A stretch of DNA of 64,000 nt, taken from NCBI GenBank assembly GCA_045543655.1, contig JAZPXN010000085.1:1-64000 (forward strand), read 5' to 3'. Made by a program: the position numbers and the translations under genes. Each line of letters starts with the position of its first letter. Within the stretch, counting starts at the first letter, position 1. Positions 59,337-64,000 of the stretch are shown here, piece after piece. Under the pieces are notes generated by a model, which had not been told where the DNA came from, did no database searches, and was given only the letters and a program-made list of their open reading frames with translations. The stretch is from RGIG995 sp045543655. GTDB lineage: Bacteria; Bacillota; Clostridia; Oscillospirales; UBA644.

Positions 59337-60449
59337 ATGCGGCGAATTTTCTCTGTCTTGCTTCTTTTTGCGTTGATTTTCGGGCTTTTTTCCGGCTGTG
59401 AGTCCGACAATCCCCCTTCTTCCGACGTCCCGGGGGCGCAGACCGGATCGGTTTCCGATTCTGCGGAAGCGTCTTCCGATGAGGTGTCCGACGGTACGGA
59501 AGGAGGCGACGCTTCCGATTCCAAGCCGGAGAAGCGCTCCGCTCAGGAGATTCTGGAGGCCTCCGAGCATCTGGTCGGGCTTTGCGACCAGGGCAACCGT
59601 CGCATTATCGTCAGCGATCTTGCGGTGGAGGATTGGGAGAACGACAACGCCGTGGTCTGGGAGTACAAGGACGATTCCTGCCGGTCCGTGGCCGGCATCA
59701 AGCTGCGCTGGAGCGAGGTTTTCCAGGAGCTGGTGGTGGCTTATTGCTGGGGCGGCGGGGCGGCCGTCGTTTCTTACGAGGATAGGGTGGAGCTGTACCG
59801 TACCACCCGCACCGGAGAGAATCCCCATTCCGTGGAGATTTTGCCCGACGGTCATCTGATCGTGGCGTCGTCCACCGACAACGACGTGCGCCTTTACGAT
59901 GCCGAAGCGCTGGCCTCCGGTGACCAAAAGCATTGTCAGAGGCTGGAATTCCCCAACGCCCACGGGGTTTTGTGGGATCCGGAATACGAGGTGGTCTGGC
60001 TTTGGGGAACCGATCAGCTGGGAGCCTATTCCCTGATTGAAAAGGACGGAAAGCCCTGGCTTGCGCCTATGAGCGGAATGCGCTATACCGCGCCCAAGAG
60101 CGCCGCTCACGATCTTTGCCCCGTCTACGGAAACAAGGATCAGCTCTTTATTACCTGCGCCAAAGGGATCATGATCTTCGATAAGCAGACCGAAAAATTT
60201 TCCTTTTCTTATCCCGGCGGGTCGGTAGGGCAGAAGCATCCCTACGCCCCCGGTACCGGCAATTTTGAGCAGGACGGCGTGTTCTTCTTCACCTCCATCA
60301 CCAAGGAGACCATGGTGGTCAACGATTACAGCACCAATATCGTTTTCGTATACGTGCCGAAGGCCGACGGGGTGGGGAAGCTGCTCCGCCGCAAGGCCTC
60401 CAACGACGTTTATTATAAAGTCCGCACCTGGTCCCCGGATTATCAGTAA
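59337..60449 (+). CDS. Array lipoprotein 12
   Basis: A 370-residue lipoprotein. ATG 59337 follows GGAGG (59324-59328) by 8 bases; the longer open frame from 59244 would cross the promoter. Lipobox FSGC (Cys21), Ser/Asp/Glu linker, then a domain almost the same as member 11 from KRSAQEILEASEHLVGLCDQ to the end YYKVRTWSPDYQ; signal peptide and linker differ clearly. It has its own promoter and is followed by member 13 after 22 bases. Confidence 0.87.
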   Translation: MRRIFSVLLLFALIFGLFSGCESDNPPSSDVPGAQTGSVSDSAEASSDEVSDGTEGGDASDSKPEKRSAQEILEASEHLVGLCDQGNRRIIVSDLAVEDWENDNAVVWEYKDDSCRSVAGIKLRWSEVFQELVVAYCWGGGAAVVSYEDRVELYRTTRTGENPHSVEILPDGHLIVASSTDNDVRLYDAEALASGDQKHCQRLEFPNAHGVLWDPEYEVVWLWGTDQLGAYSLIEKDGKPWLAPMSGMRYTAPKSAAHDLCPVYGNKDQLFITCAKGIMIFDKQTEKFSFSYPGGSVGQKHPYAPGTGNFEQDGVFFFTSITKETMVVNDYSTNIVFVYVPKADGVGKLLRRKASNDVYYKVRTWSPDYQ

Positions 60450-60471
60450 CGCATTTTGAAAGGAGAATTCC

Positions 60472-61572
60472 GTGAAAAAGAATTTTGCTCTGTTGCTGGT
60501 GCTTCTTCTTTGCGCAGGACTTCTGACCGCTTGCGGTCCGGGAGCGGATCCGGAGAAAAATACGAATGGCGATCCCGACCCGGATCGGGCCTCGGATTCT
60601 ATCTCCGTCACCGATTCCGAGGGGTCGAAGCATTCTTCGCTTTCCGTTTCCATGCCGCCGGCCTACACGAAGCCGTCCACCGATTCCTCGGCGCCGACCA
60701 AGCTGGAAAAGGGGAAATATCTGGTGGGACTCACCGACCAGAAGAACAGCCGCCTCATCGTCTGCGACCTTGCCGTGGAAAACTGGGCCAACGACCGGGC
60801 CGTCGTCTGGGAATACGGGGGAATCTCCGCCGGCGGCATCAAATTCCGGGAGAACGATTATTGGGGCGGGGAGGTGGTCTTGTATTGCGGCGGCAAAAAC
60901 GCAGGGATTATTTCCTACGCCTCCAAAAAGCTGCTCCTTTCCGTGGAAACCGTTCCGGGGAATCCCCACTCGGTGGAGCTTTTGCCCAACGGCGTTTTCA
61001 TCGTGGTGGGTTCTACCGGAAACGAGACCTACGTATACGGCGCCGGCAAGACCGAGCCCTCCTTCACCTTGCCCCTTACCAAAGGCCACGGGGCGCTGTG
61101 GGACCCGAAATACGGGGTTTTGTGGCTGGAGGGGGATAATCTCCTGCAGGCTTACAAGGTCACGGGAACGGCGGAAAATCCCGCTCTGGAGAAGGTTAAG
61201 GGCATGACCTACCATCCCAACACCTCTCTGCACGATATGGCGCCGGTCTACGGCAATCCCGACGCCCTCCTCCTTACGGGGGCAAACGGCGTCGTGCTGT
61301 TTGACAAGACCACCGGACAGGCTTCCCATAATTATCCTGCCGGCGGCTATCTCAAGGCTCAGACCTACGTTCCCGGCGTGGGCAATTATCCCGGGGATTC
61401 GGTCTACGTTTTCACCACCATCCGGGAGGATACCCTCACCTATAAGGAATGGGGAAGCGACCGCGTCGAGATCTTCGTTTCCTTTGGCGACGGCCGGGGC
61501 AAGGTGCTGACCCGGCAGGCGAAGGGGGATGCGTATTATAAAGCGCGGGCCTGGATCTCCGATTACCAATAA
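60472..61572 (+). CDS. Array lipoprotein 13
   Basis: A 366-residue lipoprotein with a GTG start (60472) after AAAGGAG. Lipobox LTAC (Cys21), Ser/Asp/Thr/Pro linker to about residue 80, then YLVGLTDQKNSRLIVCDLAV, VVWEYGGISAGGIKFR, NPHSVELLPNGVFIVVGSTG, GHGALWDPKYGVLWLEG, DMAPVYGNPDALLLTG and YYKARAWISDYQ. It is related to members 11 and 12 but well diverged, and ends the array. Confidence 0.85.
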   Translation: MKKNFALLLVLLLCAGLLTACGPGADPEKNTNGDPDPDRASDSISVTDSEGSKHSSLSVSMPPAYTKPSTDSSAPTKLEKGKYLVGLTDQKNSRLIVCDLAVENWANDRAVVWEYGGISAGGIKFRENDYWGGEVVLYCGGKNAGIISYASKKLLLSVETVPGNPHSVELLPNGVFIVVGSTGNETYVYGAGKTEPSFTLPLTKGHGALWDPKYGVLWLEGDNLLQAYKVTGTAENPALEKVKGMTYHPNTSLHDMAPVYGNPDALLLTGANGVVLFDKTTGQASHNYPAGGYLKAQTYVPGVGNYPGDSVYVFTTIREDTLTYKEWGSDRVEIFVSFGDGRGKVLTRQAKGDAYYKARAWISDYQ

Positions 61573-61666
61573 ATGAATAAACCGGGGTTTTCTTCTGTAT
61601 AATGCATATTTTCACCCCGCGTTTGTGAAATAAATGTTAAACTTAGCATATTTATTCAGCAATTGC

Positions 61667-61695
61667 TTGACAATTCCGCCGGAATGTGTTATTCT
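61667..61695 (+). promoter_or_regulatory. Promoter of the amino-acid ABC transporter operon
   Basis: TTGACA (61667-61672), 17 bases, TATTCT (61690-61695). Confidence 0.8.
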
Positions 61696-61737
61696 ATTAA
61701 AACCAAACTTACCATCAAACAGAAAGAGGTATCCGTC

Positions 61738-62502
61738 ATGAAAAAAATTCTTGCATTGATGCTGGCCGTCCTGATGGGTCTGTGCCTGCTTACCGCCTGC
61801 GGCCCTGCCGAAGACGATTCCGACAAGCTGGTCATGGCCACCAACGCCAACTTCCCTCCCTACGAATACATGGAAGGGGAAGAATACGCCGGTATTGATA
61901 TCGAGCTGGCTCAGAAGATCGCCGAAAAGCTCGGCAAAGAGCTGGTGATCGAAAACATCGAATTCGGCGCCATCGTCGCCGGGGTTGAAACCGGGAAATA
62001 CGACGTTGGTATTGCCGGCCTTACCGTGACCGACGAGCGCAAGCTCCAGGTCAACTTCACCGATTCTTACGCCACCGGCGTGCAGGTCGTTATCGTCAAG
62101 GAAGGCGGCTCCGTCAATTCTCTCGACGATCTGAGCGGTGAAAACATCATGATCGGCGTTCAGCAGGACACCACCGGTCATATCTACGCCTCCGATACCG
62201 TTGAAAACGGCGGTTACGGCGAAGATCACGTTACCGCTTATCTGAACGGCGCCGACGCCGTTGCCGCTCTCGTTGCCGGCAAGGTCAACGCCGTGATCAT
62301 CGATAACGAACCCGCCAAATCCTTCGTTGCTGCCAACGAAGGTCTGAAGATCCTCGATACCGAATGGCTCACCGAGGATTACGCCATCGCCGTCAATAAG
62401 GGTGACGCTCAGCTTCTCGCCGACATCAACAAGGCCCTTGCCGAGCTGAAGGCCGACGGCACCATTGCCAAGATTGTCGCCAAGTACATCAAGGCTGAAT
62501 AA
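61738..62502 (+). CDS. Amino-acid ABC transporter substrate-binding lipoprotein
   Basis: A 254-residue extracellular binding protein of the SBP_bac_3 family. ATG 61738 follows AGAAAGAGG. Lipobox LLTAC (Cys21) anchors it. ATNANFPPYEYMEGEEYAGIDIELAQ (split: NANFPPYEY and GIDIELAQKIA) binds ligand in this family; GLTVTDERK and the late IAVNKGDAQLL are also typical. Likely ligands are polar amino acids such as Gln, Glu, His or Arg. It heads an operon with permease and ATPase; a terminator-like hairpin (62531-62564) after it should make it more abundant than its partners. Confidence 0.95.
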   Translation: MKKILALMLAVLMGLCLLTACGPAEDDSDKLVMATNANFPPYEYMEGEEYAGIDIELAQKIAEKLGKELVIENIEFGAIVAGVETGKYDVGIAGLTVTDERKLQVNFTDSYATGVQVVIVKEGGSVNSLDDLSGENIMIGVQQDTTGHIYASDTVENGGYGEDHVTAYLNGADAVAALVAGKVNAVIIDNEPAKSFVAANEGLKILDTEWLTEDYAIAVNKGDAQLLADINKALAELKADGTIAKIVAKYIKAE

Positions 62503-62530
62503 TCCGCCGAAAAAATTCTTCTGAAACGAA

Positions 62531-62564
62531 AACCGGGGGGTGCCCGCGCATCCCTCGGTTTTTT
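62531..62564 (+). terminator. Intra-operon attenuating terminator
   Basis: AACCGGGGGG (62531-62540) pairs with TCCCTCGGTT (62551-62560) with two G-T pairs, then TTTT. It lies between the binding-protein and permease genes. Confidence 0.75.
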
Positions 62565-62596
62565 CGCCGTATTTTCATCGGAAAGGAATCTGATCC

Positions 62597-63394
62597 GTGA
62601 TCTCTTACGTCTCCGTCGGAACCTGGTTTGCCGATCTTTGGAGCGCCGTCTCTGCATGGCTCTCGGAATGGTGGACCGATTTTTCCGCCGATTTTTACGT
62701 CAATTTTATCGCCAGCGATCGCTGGAAGTCTTTGTTCAAGGGCTTGGGCGCAACCCTTGAAATTACCTTTTTTGCCCTTCTTATCGGCCTCGTCATCGGC
62801 ATCGTCGTCGCCGCCGTCCGTTCTTCTTACGACAAGAACAAGGAGACTCTGGCGAAGCGGGGCGGCTTCGGCTGGTTTATCATGCGGCTGGCCAACGGCA
62901 TCTGCAATCTGTATCTGACCGTCTTCCGGGGCACCCCCGTGGTGGTGCAGCTGATGATCTTCTATTTCATCATCTTCGCCTCCTCCCGCAACGGGATTCT
63001 CATCGCCATCATCGCCTTCGGCATCAACTCCGGGGCCTACGTGGCGGAGATCTTCCGCAGCGGCATTCTGTCGGTGGACGCCGGGCAGTTCGAGGCCGGC
63101 CGTTCCCTTGGCTTCGGCTATCTGCAGACCATGCTTTATATCATCATTCCCCAGGCCTTCAAAAACGTTCTTCCCACTCTGTGCAACGAGTTCATCGTTC
63201 TGCTGAAGGAGACCTCCGTCGCCGGTTACGTGGGCGTGGTGGATCTGACCAAGGCCGGGGATATTATCCGGGGGCGCACCTTCTCCGCCTTTATGCCCCT
63301 GATCGCCGTAGCGCTGATTTATCTGGTGATGGTCATCATCCTCACTCAGTTGGTACGGCTTCTGGAAAGGAGGCTGCAGCGCAGTGAACGATAA
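62597..63394 (+). CDS. Amino-acid ABC transporter permease
   Basis: A 265-residue His/Glu/Gln/Arg-type permease with about five helices. The start is GTG 62597, 9 bases after GAAAGGA. The N-terminal AQ-like motif ATLEITFFALLIGL, TVFRGTPVVVQL and the EAA loop EAGRSLGFGYLQTMLYIIIPQA (split: EAGRSLGFGY and IIIPQAFKN) are intact. A charged loop (SSYDKNKETLAKRGG) is inserted between the first two helices. It overlaps the ATPase gene by 11 bases. Confidence 0.95.
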   Translation: MISYVSVGTWFADLWSAVSAWLSEWWTDFSADFYVNFIASDRWKSLFKGLGATLEITFFALLIGLVIGIVVAAVRSSYDKNKETLAKRGGFGWFIMRLANGICNLYLTVFRGTPVVVQLMIFYFIIFASSRNGILIAIIAFGINSGAYVAEIFRSGILSVDAGQFEAGRSLGFGYLQTMLYIIIPQAFKNVLPTLCNEFIVLLKETSVAGYVGVVDLTKAGDIIRGRTFSAFMPLIAVALIYLVMVIILTQLVRLLERRLQRSER

Positions 63395-64000
63395 CGCCAT
63401 TATCTCCGTCCGGGGGCTGAAAAAGCATTACCGGGGCGGCGTCATCCGGGCCCTCGACGGCATTGACGTGGATATCAACCGGGGCGAGGTGGTCGTGGTC
63501 ATCGGCCCCTCCGGGTCGGGAAAATCCACCTTCCTGCGGAGCCTGAATCTGATGGAAAACCCCACCGCCGGCGCCATCGTGGTGGACGGCGTGGATATCA
63601 ACGGCAAACGGGTCAACGTCAACCGTCACCGCCAGAAAATGGGAATGGTCTTCCAGCATTTTAATCTCTTCCCCCATATGACCATTCTGAAAAATATGAC
63701 CGTGGCTCCCATGAAGCTGAAGAAAATGCCCAAGGAGCAGGCCGAGGCCAAGGCCATGGAGCTGTTGCGCCGCGTGGGGCTGGAGGATCGGGCCAATACC
63801 TATCCCTCCCAGCTGTCCGGCGGACAGAAGCAGCGGGTCGCCATCGTCCGCGCTCTTTGCATGGATCCCGAGGTGCTTCTCTTCGACGAGCCCACCTCCG
63901 CCCTTGACCCCGAAATGGTGGGCGAGGTTCTCGACGTTATGAAGGATCTTGCCAAGGGGGGCATGACCATGGTGGTGGTCACCCACGAAATGGGCTTTGC
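63384..64000 (+). CDS. Amino-acid ABC transporter ATP-binding protein (cut by window end)
   Basis: The first 205 codons of a GlnQ-type ATPase; the 3' end is outside the window. The start is GTG 63384, 10 bases after AAAGGAGG (63366-63373). Walker A GPSGSGKST (about 38-46), Q-loop MVFQHFNLFPHM, signature LSGGQKQRV (about 142-150) and Walker B VLLFDEPTSALDPE (about 161-174) are present; the window ends in the H-loop VVVTHEMGF. It completes the binding protein-permease-ATPase set. Confidence 0.96.
   Translation, partial: MNDNAIISVRGLKKHYRGGVIRALDGIDVDINRGEVVVVIGPSGSGKSTFLRSLNLMENPTAGAIVVDGVDINGKRVNVNRHRQKMGMVFQHFNLFPHMTILKNMTVAPMKLKKMPKEQAEAKAMELLRRVGLEDRANTYPSQLSGGQKQRVAIVRALCMDPEVLLFDEPTSALDPEMVGEVLDVMKDLAKGGMTMVVVTHEMGF

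Noticed and set aside
46416..61572. CRISPR or satellite-like repeats
   Set aside because: The recurring similarity is between whole coding genes with diverging sequence, not short identical repeats with spacers.

Overview
The window is a GC-rich stretch of a Gram-positive (Firmicutes/Clostridia-type) chromosome, probably from a gut commensal of the Oscillospirales/Christensenellales kind. This is inferred from a Clostridia-style glycogen operon with both glgC and glgD, a DUF2232-gdpP-rplI-dnaB order, a CIRCE-controlled groESL, a SipW-type surface protein, an orphan sodium-pump decarboxylase membrane part and many lipoproteins. Most promoters I could read are close to the TTGACA-N17-TATAAT consensus. 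I saw no CRISPR array, insertion sequence or prophage.

Layout. 1-3.2 kb: two surface proteins with C-terminal membrane anchors, the second a calcineurin-type phosphoesterase. 3.2-6.4 kb: a small alarmone synthetase, an M20 amidohydrolase and a convergent HtrA protease. 6.6-18.3 kb (minus strand): a long, tightly packed housekeeping run read from a consensus promoter at 18.4 kb (DUF2232 membrane protein, gdpP, rplI, an unknown 126-residue protein, dnaB, tilS, hpt, ftsH, a QueG-like protein, a VanY-like carboxypeptidase and a GNAT), several members overlapping by ATGA. 18.5-20.6 kb: CIRCE plus groES-groEL. 20.7-22.2 kb: a probable structured RNA followed by a CNNM/CorC transporter. 22.4-23.9 kb: a GH39-like glycosidase. 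23.97-24.26 kb: a segment with a promoter, bounded by perfect 26-bp inverted repeats, in front of a 957-residue SipW-type surface protein; it looks like a phase-variable invertible promoter. 27.2-29.3 kb: a TetR-ABC efflux operon with its operator. 29.4-32.5 kb (minus): GtrA, a GT2 glycosyltransferase and a large membrane protein. 32.5-34.4 kb (minus): pncC and an orphan OadG/OadB-like pair. 34.6-44.9 kb (minus): the glycogen operon glgB-glgC-glgD-glgA-glgP-amylase from one consensus promoter. 45.2-46.4 kb: a THUMP-domain RNA methyltransferase.

46.4-61.6 kb is the most striking region: 13 consecutive paralogous genes on the same strand, interrupted only by tRNA-Ser(GGA). Twelve encode lipoproteins (signal peptide, lipobox, Ser/Asp-rich linker) carrying one roughly 300-residue domain that looks like a beta-propeller; the thirteenth lacks the signal. 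All share PH(S/C)xE(I/M/L)(L/M)P-x-G and HGxxxDP blocks and a C-terminal YKV...YQ ending. Sub-pairs are so alike that local duplication must be recent. The function is unknown. The window closes with an amino-acid ABC transporter (binding protein, permease, and an ATPase cut by the window end).

How it fits together: glycogen synthesis and breakdown, stringent response and c-di-AMP control, protein quality control and envelope display dominate. Two envelope features, the invertible-promoter surface protein and the lipoprotein array, suggest a cell that diversifies its surface.
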